From JBBQER01 sp052148155 (GTDB lineage: Bacteria; Actinomycetota; Acidimicrobiia; IMCC26256; PALSA-610), in the NCBI GenBank assembly GCA_052148155.1, contig JBKQIY010000268.1, positions 1 through 25,087 of the forward strand: 25,087 nt of DNA. The letters are read 5' to 3'. The notes beneath the pieces are model-generated. The model was not told the origin of the DNA and ran no database searches. It saw only the letters and a list, made by a program, of their open reading frames with translations. The translations under genes were made by a program, and so were the position numbers. Of the stretch, positions 1 through 7,339 are shown piece by piece. Every line of letters begins with the position of its first letter. Positions within the stretch are counted from its first letter, which is position 1.

Positions 1-36
1 TGGTTGTGCACACCCCTGCGCCGATGCCTCGCCGAG
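1..36. repeat. Left arm of a 36-bp perfect inverted repeat at the window edge
   Basis: Bases 1-36 are the exact reverse complement of 315-350, and the match stops at base 37. The left arm starts at the very first base. It also replaces expected RadA sequence: reading radA towards the edge, the protein is RadA-like up to Arg-Leu-Gly (bases 31-39), and then the conserved Phe is absent and an unrelated tail follows. This fits a fold-back artefact at a contig end better than a biological repeat. Confidence 0.85.
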
Positions 37-1266
37 ACGCTGGGCTTCGACCAGCCGACGGCCGATCTGGGGGACCTGGCGGACCTCGCCGCCGAGTCCG
101 AGCTCGCCGACGACGACGGTGTCGGCCACGACCGGGGAATCCGAACGGGCACTGGCGATGGCGAGGGCGACCGCGAGATCGGCGCCCGGCTCTGCGACTT
201 TCACACCGCCGGCGACGCTCGCGAAGATGTCGTGGCCGGCGAGGGCGACGCCGGCTCGTTGGGCCACGATCGCGACGAGCATCGCGAGCCGTCCCGCGTC
301 GAACGACTGCGCAACTCGGCGAGGCATCGGCGCAGGGGTGTGCACAACCAGCGCCTGCACTTCGACACATAACGGACGGGTGCCTTCGAGCACCGCCGCG
401 ACGACCGAGCCGGACGCGCCGGCACGCCGGTCGGCGAGGAACAACGCGCTCGGGTCGGACACCGAAACCAGCCCGTCGGCGGTCATTTCCAACAGTCCGA
501 GCTCGTCGGTCGGGCCGAAACGATGCTTGAGGGCACGCAGCATGCGCAGCGCGTGGTGGCGGTCACCCTCGAACGACAGCACGGTGTCGACCACGTGCTC
601 GAGGGTGCGCGGACCGGCGAGCGAGCCATCTTTGGTGACGTGACCGACCAGCAGCGTCGCGACGCCGAGTTCTTTGGCGAGCCGCTGCGCGCGCATCGCG
701 CCGTCGCGCACCTGGGGGACAGAACCGGGCCCGCCCGGCGCGTCGGGATCCTGTACCGCCTGAATGGAGTCGATCGCGAGGACGTCGGGACGCATCGCTT
801 CGACGTGCGCGCACACATGCGGCAACGACGTCTCGCACACGACGGCCAGGTCGGGCGCGAGCGTGCCGAGCCTGCCGGCTCGGAGCCGGACCTGCGCGGC
901 GGACTCTTCGGCACACACCAACAGACAGCGTGCGCCGTCGGCTGCCATGGCCCCCAACGCCTGGAGGACGAGGGTGCTTTTGCCCATGCCCGGCTCGCCG
1001 CCGACCAGCGTCACCGAACCTGCGACGAGACCGCCACCGAGAACGCGATCGAGCTCATCGACGTTGGTCACGCGTCGCGGGGCGCCGAGCGGATCGACGT
1101 CGCACAGCGGAACCGGCCGGGCACCGACCTCGGCCCGGAGGGCCGCGCTGGCACCGTCGACGGCCAACATCGTGCCCCATTCGTCGCACTGCGGGCAGCG
1201 GCCCAACCATTTGGGCGACTCGTGCCCGCAGCTCCCGCACCGATAGCGAACAAGTGTTCGTGTCAT
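1..1266 (-). CDS. radA: DNA repair/recombination ATPase RadA (Sms), 3' end missing
   Basis: RadA is a RecA-related ATPase/helicase that helps branch migration and processing of recombination intermediates. The start is ATG at 1266. The N-terminus carries the RadA C4 zinc finger, with Cys10, Cys13, Cys24 and Cys27. A RecA-like core follows with Walker A GGEPGMGKST. The RadA-specific KNRFG motif appears as KHRFG, and the Lon-like C-terminal domain has begun (GELGLGGEVRQVPQIGRRL). There are 422 codons before the edge, against about 450-460 residues for the family. The last ten or so codons (bases 1-30) do not resemble RadA and belong to the inverted-repeat arm, so the true sequence stops near base 31. 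A TACAGT box 7 nt upstream of the ATG suggests a leaderless transcript of its own. Confidence 0.95.
   Translation of the reverse strand, partial: MTRTLVRYRCGSCGHESPKWLGRCPQCDEWGTMLAVDGASAALRAEVGARPVPLCDVDPLGAPRRVTNVDELDRVLGGGLVAGSVTLVGGEPGMGKSTLVLQALGAMAADGARCLLVCAEESAAQVRLRAGRLGTLAPDLAVVCETSLPHVCAHVEAMRPDVLAIDSIQAVQDPDAPGGPGSVPQVRDGAMRAQRLAKELGVATLLVGHVTKDGSLAGPRTLEHVVDTVLSFEGDRHHALRMLRALKHRFGPTDELGLLEMTADGLVSVSDPSALFLADRRAGASGSVVAAVLEGTRPLCVEVQALVVHTPAPMPRRVAQSFDAGRLAMLVAIVAQRAGVALAGHDIFASVAGGVKVAEPGADLAVALAIASARSDSPVVADTVVVGELGLGGEVRQVPQIGRRLVEAQRLGEASAQGCAQP
315..350. repeat. Right arm of the 36-bp inverted repeat (genuine radA sequence)
   Basis: This arm lies inside the well-conserved reading frame of radA, so it is the original copy. 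The arm at 1-36 is the displaced inverted copy. The two share the hexamer gccgag at the junction, which could have served as microhomology. Confidence 0.85.
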
Positions 1267-1273
1267 GAGGGGC

Positions 1274-1279
1274 ACTGTA
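1274..1279 (-). promoter_or_regulatory. Candidate -10 box of a leaderless radA promoter (TACAGT)
   Basis: TACAGT on the minus strand ends 7 nt before the radA ATG at 1266, the place a -10 element takes when transcription begins at the start codon. No Shine-Dalgarno sequence is visible here and no convincing -35 element was found. Confidence 0.45.
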
Positions 1280-1340
1280 GTTCGCGTCTGTGACATGATC
1301 GGCGGACACCGCGCGCGTGGGCGACTTCGCCTGACGATGC

Positions 1341-2069
1341 TTACACCACGCGACGCCGGCGCGACCTGACCAGCGCTGACCCGGCTGCGAGGAGCAACGC
1401 AACCAAGATCAGACCTGCACCGGTCACCCCGAGCACGATCCGCCGCGTGTAGGTGTGTGAGGTCGAAGCGGAGACAGTTGCTTGCTTCCCCGAGCTCAGC
1501 TGCACGGTCTGGGACTGCCCGCCCGGGGCTTGGACCCGAACGGTGAACGTCAGCGCATTGCCGAGTTGCGAACGAAGCTGCGCGTCGAGTGTCTTGACGT
1601 CAACTCCCGCGAACGTGAGCTGTTTGGCGAGCTGGGCGTCGGAGCGAAGACCGGTCGAGAGGTCGCGCAGATCGACGGTGACCGCCAGCGTGTCCTTCGA
1701 ACCGAACCAGCCCCGCGTATGCGTGATCGTCGGGCCACGCAACACACCGGTCGAGCCGACGAGATCGGCGAGTCGGCGCGCCAGGTCGGCCTGTCCGACA
1801 AAGTCGTGCGTCAACGTGATCGCGTCGCCGCCACCGGAAACGGCGGTCCACGACGACACCTTCCAGCCTGCGGCGCGTACGTCGCCGAGCGGGACCGCCC
1901 GGGCGAGCGGCTCGGTCGGTGTCAGGCGACGGACAGCGTCGGCATCGAGCGCGACCCGTGCGGTCACGGTCCCGGAGCCGTCGGCACGGAGCGTCACGTC
2001 GACCCGCGCGTCGACTTTGCATCCCGCGACGAGCCCGACCAACACCAACAATGCGCACACGCGGCGCAC
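1341..2069 (-). CDS. LppM-like lipoprotein with a C-terminal membrane anchor
   Basis: A 242-residue envelope protein of unknown function. The start is GTG at 2069. A short signal peptide ends in a lipobox (LVAG-Cys17), so the mature protein should be lipid-anchored outside the membrane. The body begins CKVDARVDVTLRADGSG, which resembles the actinobacterial LppM/DUF3153 domain. A single transmembrane helix near the C-terminus (IVLGVTGAGLILVALLL) is followed by an Arg-rich cytoplasmic end, so the chain is tethered at both ends. It lies 62 bp downstream of clpC and 74 bp upstream of radA, all on the same strand. The lipoprotein and membrane-anchor calls are read directly; the LppM family name is from memory and less certain. 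Confidence 0.8.
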   Translation of the reverse strand: MRRVCALLVLVGLVAGCKVDARVDVTLRADGSGTVTARVALDADAVRRLTPTEPLARAVPLGDVRAAGWKVSSWTAVSGGGDAITLTHDFVGQADLARRLADLVGSTGVLRGPTITHTRGWFGSKDTLAVTVDLRDLSTGLRSDAQLAKQLTFAGVDVKTLDAQLRSQLGNALTFTVRVQAPGGQSQTVQLSSGKQATVSASTSHTYTRRIVLGVTGAGLILVALLLAAGSALVRSRRRRVV

Positions 2070-2131
2070 CGACGTCGCTCGTGCGTGTGCTCGATCGTGT
2101 CGCGACGCCGCTGTGAGCGTCAGGTTGGTGC

Positions 2132-4624
2132 CTACTCGGGTGCGCCGCTACCGGCGAGCTCGACCGGCGGAGGCTCGACCGCTTCGACCGACCGGAAGAC
2201 GATGTCTTCACCTTCGGCGTCGACGACGATCGTGTCGCCCGCGTGGAATTCTTTCCACAGGATCTTCTCGGCGAGCGGGTCCTCGACGAGACGTTGGATC
2301 GCACGGCGCAGCGGACGGGCACCCAGTGAGGCGTCGTAGCCTCGCTTGGCGAGCAGCAGCTTCGCCGAGTTCGTCAGCTCGAATCCGAGGCCCTGCGAGT
2401 CGAGCTGGCCGCGGAGCCGCTTGATCAACAGATCGACGATCTCGGTGATCTCCTCGGTCGTGAGGTGATGGAACACGATGATGTCGTCGATCCGGTTGAG
2501 GAACTCCGGACGGAAGTGGCGTTTCAGCTCGTCGTGGACGCGCTCTTTCATCTTGTCGTACGTCAACGATTCGTCGGCGCGAGCGAACCCGAGCGCCGCC
2601 TTTTTGAGATCGGCGGTCCCAAGGTTCGACGTCATGATGATCACGGTGTTCTTGAAGTCGACGGTGCGACCCTGCGCGTCGGTGAGGCGTCCATCCTCGA
2701 GGATCTGCAACAGCGCGTTGAAGACGTCGGGATGCGCCTTTTCGATCTCGTCGAAGAGCACCACGGAGAACGGCTTACGGCGCACGGCCTCCGTGAGCTG
2801 GCCGCCCTCGTCGTAACCGACGTAGCCGGGGGGCGAACCGACGAGGCGCGACACCGTGTGCTTTTCCATGTACTCCGACATGTCGAGCTGGATCATCGAC
2901 GTCTCGTCGCCGAACAAGAACTCGGCGAGCGTCTTCGCGGTCTCGGTCTTGCCGACACCGGACGGTCCCAAGAAGATGAACGAGCCCGACGGGCGCTTCG
3001 GATCCTTGAGGCCCGCACGCGTACGCCGGATCGCCTGCGAGACGGCTTTGATCGCGTCGTTCTGGCCGACGATGCGCTTGTGCAGTTCCTCTTCCATGCG
3101 CAAGAGCTTGGCGGTCTCTTCTTCGGTGAGCTTGTAGACGGGAATGCCGGTCCACAATGCGAGCACTTCGGCGACCGACTCTTCGTTCACCTCGTTGAAC
3201 AGGTCGACGCCCTCAGCGCGCCATTCCTGCTCTTTCGAGGATCGCTGTTCGAGCAGTTCCTTCTCACGGTCGCGTAGCTTCGCGGCGCGCTCGAACTGCT
3301 GCGCCTCGATTGCGGCTTCCTTCTCGCGTTTGACTTTCGAGATCTCGTCTTCGAGTTCGCGGTAGTCGGGCGGCGCTTGCATACGCCGGATGCGCAAACG
3401 CGAGCCGGCCTCGTCGATGAGGTCGATCGCCTTGTCGGGAAGGTGACGGTCGGAGATGTAACGGTCGGCGAGGTTGGCCGCCGCGACGATCGCCTGGTCG
3501 GTGATCGACACGCGGTGGTGCGCCTCGTACCGTTCGCGTAGTCCCTTCAGGATCTCGATCGTTTGCGCGACGGTCGGTTCTTCGACCTTGATCGGCTGGA
3601 AACGCCGTTCCAGCGCCGCGTCCTTCTCGAGGTGCTTGCGGTATTCGTCGAGCGTGGTCGCGCCGATGGTCTGCAACTCGCCGCGTGCGAGCATCGGCTT
3701 CAGGATCGAGGCCGCGTCGATTGCGCCTTCGGCTGCGCCGGCCCCGACGAGGGTGTGCAGCTCGTCGATGAACAAGATGATGTCGCCGCGGGTGCGGATC
3801 TCTTTGAGGACCTTCTTCAGGCGCTCTTCGAAATCGCCGCGGTAGCGCGACCCGGCGACGAGCGCACCGAGGTCGAGGGTGTAGAGCTGCTTGGCGTGCA
3901 GTGTCTCGGGCACGTCACCGTCGACGATGTTCTGCGCGAGACCTTCGACGATCGCGGTCTTGCCGACGCCCGGCTCACCGATCAACACGGGATTGTTCTT
4001 CGTGCGTCGACTCAACACCTGCATCACGCGTTCGATCTCGCGTTGTCGACCGATCACCGGATCGAGCTTTTTCTCGCGCGCGAGCTGCGTGAGGTTGCGG
4101 CCGAACTGGTCGAGCACCAGCGAGCCCGACGGCGCGGACTCGGCCGATCCGCCGCCGGCTGGCGCACCGCCCGACTCTTTCGAGCCGGCATAGCCGGACA
4201 GGAGCTGAATGACCTGCTGACGCACACGAGACAGATCGGCGCCGAGCTTCACCAGCACCTGAGCCGCGACACCTTCACCTTCGCGGATCAGGCCGAGCAG
4301 GATGTGCTCGGTCCCGATGTAGTTATGGCCGAGCTGCAGTGCCTCGCGCAGCGAAAGCTCCAGCACCTTCTTCGCGCGTGGCGTGAAAGGAATGTGACCC
4401 GACGGCGCCTGGCCGCCGTGCCCGATGATTTCCTCGACCTGCGCGCGCACGGCCTCGAGCGAGATGCCGAGCGATTCGAGCGCTTTGGCGGCGACACCCT
4501 CACCTTCGTGGATCAGGCCGAGCAGGATGTGCTCGGTCCCGATGTAGTTGTGGTTGAGGAGCCGCGCTTCTTCCTGCGCGAGGACCACGACTCGTCGTGC
4601 CCGGTCAGTGAAGCGCTCGAACAA
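2132..4624 (-). CDS. clpC: ATP-dependent Clp protease ATPase subunit ClpC (TTG start)
   Basis: A Hsp100 unfoldase that feeds proteins to ClpP; in actinobacteria it is usually essential. The 830-residue protein has two N-terminal Clp_N repeats, AAA+ domain 1 (Walker A GEPGVGKTAIVEG), a middle domain with a UVR-like coiled coil (EAQQFERAAKLRDREKELL), and AAA+ domain 2 (GPSGVGKTETAKT). An LGF loop after TSNLGTADLKKAA fits ClpP docking. The TTG at 4624 is chosen because it gives the canonical MFERFTDRARRVV start and is preceded by GAGAGGCGGAG at a good distance. An in-frame ATG at 4729 would add 35 residues that do not resemble ClpC. The gene is divergent from the polyprenyl synthase gene and is followed by the lipoprotein gene. 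Confidence 0.97.
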   Translation of the reverse strand: MFERFTDRARRVVVLAQEEARLLNHNYIGTEHILLGLIHEGEGVAAKALESLGISLEAVRAQVEEIIGHGGQAPSGHIPFTPRAKKVLELSLREALQLGHNYIGTEHILLGLIREGEGVAAQVLVKLGADLSRVRQQVIQLLSGYAGSKESGGAPAGGGSAESAPSGSLVLDQFGRNLTQLAREKKLDPVIGRQREIERVMQVLSRRTKNNPVLIGEPGVGKTAIVEGLAQNIVDGDVPETLHAKQLYTLDLGALVAGSRYRGDFEERLKKVLKEIRTRGDIILFIDELHTLVGAGAAEGAIDAASILKPMLARGELQTIGATTLDEYRKHLEKDAALERRFQPIKVEEPTVAQTIEILKGLRERYEAHHRVSITDQAIVAAANLADRYISDRHLPDKAIDLIDEAGSRLRIRRMQAPPDYRELEDEISKVKREKEAAIEAQQFERAAKLRDREKELLEQRSSKEQEWRAEGVDLFNEVNEESVAEVLALWTGIPVYKLTEEETAKLLRMEEELHKRIVGQNDAIKAVSQAIRRTRAGLKDPKRPSGSFIFLGPSGVGKTETAKTLAEFLFGDETSMIQLDMSEYMEKHTVSRLVGSPPGYVGYDEGGQLTEAVRRKPFSVVLFDEIEKAHPDVFNALLQILEDGRLTDAQGRTVDFKNTVIIMTSNLGTADLKKAALGFARADESLTYDKMKERVHDELKRHFRPEFLNRIDDIIVFHHLTTEEITEIVDLLIKRLRGQLDSQGLGFELTNSAKLLLAKRGYDASLGARPLRRAIQRLVEDPLAEKILWKEFHAGDTIVVDAEGEDIVFRSVEAVEPPPVELAGSGAPE
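4266..4328 (-). repeat. 63-bp direct repeat, copy in the second Clp_N motif
   Basis: Matches 4491-4553 at 60 of 63 bases, offset by 225 bp (75 codons). It encodes the second HNYIGTEHILLGLIREGEG motif of ClpC. Two of the three differences are synonymous and one is His to Arg. Confidence 0.85.
4491..4553 (-). repeat. 63-bp direct repeat, copy in the first Clp_N motif
   Basis: Partner of 4266-4328, encoding HNYIGTEHILLGLIHEGEG near the N-terminus of ClpC. The internal duplication of Clp_N is normal for the family. The near-identity at DNA level, including codon choice, is more than protein conservation alone requires. Confidence 0.85.
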
Positions 4625-4628
4625 GATG

Positions 4629-4639
4629 CTCCGCCTCTC
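4629..4639 (-). promoter_or_regulatory. Shine-Dalgarno region deciding the clpC TTG start
   Basis: GAGAGGCGGAG on the minus strand lies 4 nt before the TTG at 4624, with its AGAGG core 9 nt away. No comparable sequence precedes the in-frame ATG at 4729. Together with the conserved protein N-terminus this favours the TTG. Confidence 0.75.
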
Positions 4640-4703
4640 GTGAGGTTCCCGACCCTGAAGCTTCGTCGCCAACGGAGCCCCGATGGTGACACCCTCGCCT
4701 GTG

Positions 4704-4719
4704 GGTATCACCTGGTATC
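4704..4719 (-). promoter_or_regulatory. Direct repeat GGTATC-N4-GGTATC in the clpC leader, possible operator
   Basis: Two copies of GGTATC (GATACC on the coding strand) are spaced exactly 10 bp apart, one helical turn, about 85-95 nt before the clpC start. Tandem half-sites on one face of the helix are typical of repressor sites such as the CtsR box of Firmicutes clp genes, but this sequence is not a CtsR, HspR or ClgR consensus that I recognise. It could be chance. Confidence 0.3.
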
Positions 4720-4756
4720 CGTTGACCACGAAGCCGACAGATGCCGGCTGGTGCTC

Positions 4757-4762
4757 ATTCTA
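4757..4762 (-). promoter_or_regulatory. Weak candidate -10 box for clpC (TAGAAT)
   Basis: TAGAAT on the minus strand matches TATAAT at five of six positions and would give a leader of about 125 nt before the TTG at 4624. No -35-like hexamer lies 16-18 nt upstream, so support is weak. Confidence 0.25.
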
Positions 4763-4948
4763 TCGGCCGGTCCCCCCGCTTCTTTGGCGACTTCGAGGCG
4801 GGCCGGTCTAGTTAGAAGTATGTAGACACCCAGATCGTCTCGGACATTCCCTGACCTGGCGGTCTGAGGTCCCACGGCCGTGACGCGACGACCGCCCGCT
4901 CGCGTCGGCCCTGGTCGGGCTGGCCGTCCGGGCCGTTCGGATGACGAG

Positions 4949-4978
4949 TCGACGCTCGGACCGAGCCCGCTCTAGCCT
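4949..4978 (+). promoter_or_regulatory. Candidate promoter for the polyprenyl synthase gene
   Basis: TCGACG (4949-4954) and TAGCCT (4973-4978) are separated by 18 bp, about 60 nt before the ATG at 5039. The same TAGCCT hexamer precedes the methyltransferase gene at 16744, which supports it as a -10 sequence used in this genome. Confidence 0.35.
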
Positions 4979-5038
4979 GCCGGCGACCGTGAGGGGCTGC
5001 GGCCGAGGGGCGCCCAGCGACGCCAAAGCGAGGCCACC

Positions 5039-6028
5039 ATGACCAACCACCTCCTCGACGAGGTGGGACTCGCACCGCTCGCCGGAGACCTCGCACGCGT
5101 CGAGGTCCGCCTACGCGACGCCGTGTCCGCCGACGATCGATTCCTGGGCGAGGCCGCCGGCCACTTACTCCAGGCCGGGGGCAAGCGGCTGCGGCCGATG
5201 CTCAGCCTGTGCGCGGCGTACGCGATTCACGGCGCCGGCGGGTCCGCCGCCGACGAGGCCATCACCGGCGGCGCCGCGGTCGAGCTGGTGCATCTCGGCT
5301 CCCTGTACCACGACGACGTGATCGACGAGGCCGAAATCCGGCGTGGTGTTCCCAGCGTGAACGCGCGCTGGTCCAACATCGTCGCGATCCTCGCCGGCGA
5401 CTACCTGCTCGCGCAGGCGTCGGCACTTGCCGCGTCGCTCGGAGCCGACGTGGCCGCGTTACTGGCCGCGACGATCGGCGAGCTGTGCCGCGGACAGGTG
5501 CTCGAGCTCCAATACCTGTTCGATACCGATCGCAGCGAAGACTCGTACCTGTCGGCCATCGAAGGCAAGACCGCGTCGTTGATGGCGACCGCATGCCGCG
5601 TCGGAGCGATGGTGCACAACGTGTCGGCCGACACGCTCGACGCACTTACGCAGTTCGGCCAGCATCTTGGCATGTGCTTCCAGGTGGTCGACGACGTGCT
5701 CGACGTGACACGCACCGAAACCGAACTCGGCAAGCCGGTCGGCAACGACGTGCATGAGGGTGTCTACACGCTTCCGGTGATTTACGCCTTGCAGTCCGCG
5801 AACGCTTCGGAGCTCGCCGCGCTGCTCGGGCGCAAACTCGACCAAGCTGAGGTCGATCGAGTCGTCGCGCTCGTTGGCACGGCCGATGTCGTCGACGCGT
5901 CGATGGCGGTCGCGCGGACGCACGCAACGAAAGCGACCGAGGCGCTCGCCGGAGCGACCGAGCTCGACACCGACGTTTGCAATCGCATGCGCACGCTGGT
6001 GAACGGGCTGATCTTGCGCTCGAGCTGA
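5039..6028 (+). CDS. Polyprenyl diphosphate synthase (trans-isoprenyl chain elongation)
   Basis: Condenses isopentenyl diphosphate onto an allylic diphosphate to build all-trans prenyl chains, as used for menaquinone side chains. The 329-residue length is typical. GKRLRPML occurs near residues 45-52. The first aspartate-rich motif is DDVID within LYHDDVIDEAEIRRG and the second is DDVLD within QVVDDVLDVT, both complete with Mg-binding aspartates. GKPVGND follows, as in the family. The short first motif is the heptaprenyl/octaprenyl type, and the product chain length cannot be read safely. An AGG-containing site lies about 6 nt before the ATG. No quinone genes are nearby, so its pathway is inferred. 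The next gene starts 4 nt after its stop. Confidence 0.93.
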   Translation: MTNHLLDEVGLAPLAGDLARVEVRLRDAVSADDRFLGEAAGHLLQAGGKRLRPMLSLCAAYAIHGAGGSAADEAITGGAAVELVHLGSLYHDDVIDEAEIRRGVPSVNARWSNIVAILAGDYLLAQASALAASLGADVAALLAATIGELCRGQVLELQYLFDTDRSEDSYLSAIEGKTASLMATACRVGAMVHNVSADTLDALTQFGQHLGMCFQVVDDVLDVTRTETELGKPVGNDVHEGVYTLPVIYALQSANASELAALLGRKLDQAEVDRVVALVGTADVVDASMAVARTHATKATEALAGATELDTDVCNRMRTLVNGLILRSS

Positions 6029-6032
6029 CCCG

Positions 6033-6419
6033 ATGATCACCGTCGGCGAAGCTCGGGCAGTGTTCGGGCGTCGGGTCGACGCGTGGCTTGCGCAGGATGT
6101 CACGGCCTACGTCGACTGTTGGCATGACGACATGCGCATCGAACTGCCGACCGGCGTGATCGTCGGCGCCGCGGCGTACCGCAAGCTCGTCGAGGCGAGC
6201 TTCGCGTGGGCGGCGCCGGTGTCGTTCGACGTGCACCATTTCGCGGTCGACGAAGCCGCCGGAATCGTCTTCGGCGATTGGACGATCCGGGCGCGCCGCC
6301 GCGACGACGACGTGATTGTCGAATGGCGCGGACTGTCGGTCTGCGAGCTGCGAGACGGGCGCATCGCCTGGTGGCGCGAGCATCATCTCGCGCCTCCCGC
6401 TGCGGCTGTTCTCGGATGA
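6033..6419 (+). CDS. SnoaL-like / NTF2-fold small protein
   Basis: A 128-residue protein with the pattern of an NTF2-like cone: an N-terminal helix, DVTAYVDCWHDDMRIELPTG, then VIVGAAAYRKLVE, and strands ending in VCELRDGRIAWWREHH. This matches SnoaL-like polyketide cyclase or limonene-epoxide-hydrolase relatives, which cover enzymes and ligand-binding proteins alike, so no substrate can be named. It starts 4 nt after the polyprenyl synthase stop and overlaps the next gene by ATGA, so the three plus-strand genes are probably one transcript. Confidence 0.8.
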   Translation: MITVGEARAVFGRRVDAWLAQDVTAYVDCWHDDMRIELPTGVIVGAAAYRKLVEASFAWAAPVSFDVHHFAVDEAAGIVFGDWTIRARRRDDDVIVEWRGLSVCELRDGRIAWWREHHLAPPAAAVLG

Positions 6420-7329
6420 CTGCGCTGACCGACGCGGTGGTGCGCGCGCCTCACGTTCCCGGCGTGTACTTCTTCCTCGGTCCCGGCCGCGACCTGTTGT
6501 ACGTCGGGAAGGCGGTCGACCTTCGGCGACGGCTCGGCGATCATGCCCGCGACGTGTCGCGGACGTCCGACGTGCGACGCCGCGTGCTGCTCGACGCGGT
6601 GTGCACCGTGCGTTGGGAGACGTACGACAACGCCGAGGCGGCGTCGCGGCGCGAAGTCGACCTGATCGTGATGCTCAACCCCGCGTTCAATGCCGCGCAC
6701 GTCGAACAGAACCCGCATCGTTATGTCGTCGTGACCGCCGGCCCGGTCGCGACGTCGTTCGACCTCACCGACATACCGACCGGCCCGGGATGCGTGTACG
6801 GCACGTTCCCACATCTCGCCAAAGGCGCGACGTCGTCGGTCGCCAAGCGCACGAAAGGCGGATACAGCGCGTTGCTTCGGCTTCTGTGGGCGCACCGCGG
6901 ACCGGAACGTGCGGCACACTTCCCGACGAGGATTTCGGGTCGTCGCCGCCCAGCCATTTCGACACGCCCGTGGCGCCCGAGTTACGACCTTTGCTGCATG
7001 CGTTCCTCGCAGGTCACAGCCTGCGTCTGGTGGCAGCGTTGGAGGTGCGCACGACCGACGGTGCGGGGGCGGGTCGGGTCGGTCTCGAACGCGACGCGGG
7101 AGCGGCACGCGATTTCTTCGCGCTCGGTCCCCATGCGGTTCGCCGGTTTCGTCTCCGCCACAAGCTCGCGAGCGGACCGGTGCACGCCGACGTCATGGCC
7201 GAACTGCTCGAAGCTGAACTTGCCCCGACCCTCGGCCCGTTCTCGCCGGGTGACGCAGCGTCGGAGAGCGCGGACCTCGGACGGCGCGCCGCACGCCAGC
7301 GGCAGCTCCGAGACCGGCTGCGCGGGTGA
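6416..7329 (+). pseudogene. GIY-YIG nuclease-domain protein, UvrC/Cho-like N-terminus, frameshifted
   Basis: The ATG at 6416 overlaps the previous stop (ATGA). The first 100 residues form a GIY-YIG nuclease domain: VPGVYFF and LLYVGKA give the two name motifs, followed by RRRLGDH and the acidic helix EVDLIVMLNPAFNA, as in UvrC and Cho. The first frame is sound to about 6936 and then becomes Arg/Ser/Trp-rich and runs into the opposite-strand hydrolase gene. The other frame takes over with normal protein (SSPPSHFDTPVAPELRPLL) and stops at 7329, ten bases short of the hydrolase gene. Adding one G to the GGG at 6937-6939 restores a product of about 304 residues. This could be a real mutation or a homopolymer error. 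Confidence 0.8.
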
Positions 7330-7339
7330 ACCGACCGGC

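Larger units (their letters stand above)
4625..5038. other. Divergent intergenic region, clpC / polyprenyl synthase
   Basis: This 414-bp gap is the only long non-coding stretch. It contains the clpC leader with its Shine-Dalgarno site, a 10-bp-period direct repeat (4704-4719), a possible clpC -10 box (4757-4762) and an A+T-richer patch (4808-4828). A possible promoter for the plus-strand gene lies at 4949-4978. Open frames across 4808-5096 on the minus strand look like chance in G+C-rich DNA. I see no RNA gene and no strong terminator. Confidence 0.7.

Noticed and set aside
2104..2121. GACGC/GCGTC stem between clpC and the lipoprotein gene
   Set aside because: The stem is 5 bp with an 8-nt loop and no T-run, too weak to call a terminator.
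2465..3277. Plus-strand open frame antisense to clpC (270 codons), and another at 3563-4825
   Set aside because: clpC is unmistakable on the minus strand, and the antisense frames mirror its codons.
4808..5096. Small minus-strand open frames upstream of the polyprenyl synthase gene
   Set aside because: They have no recognisable motif, partly overlap the synthase gene and are rich in Arg, Ser and Pro as expected by chance.
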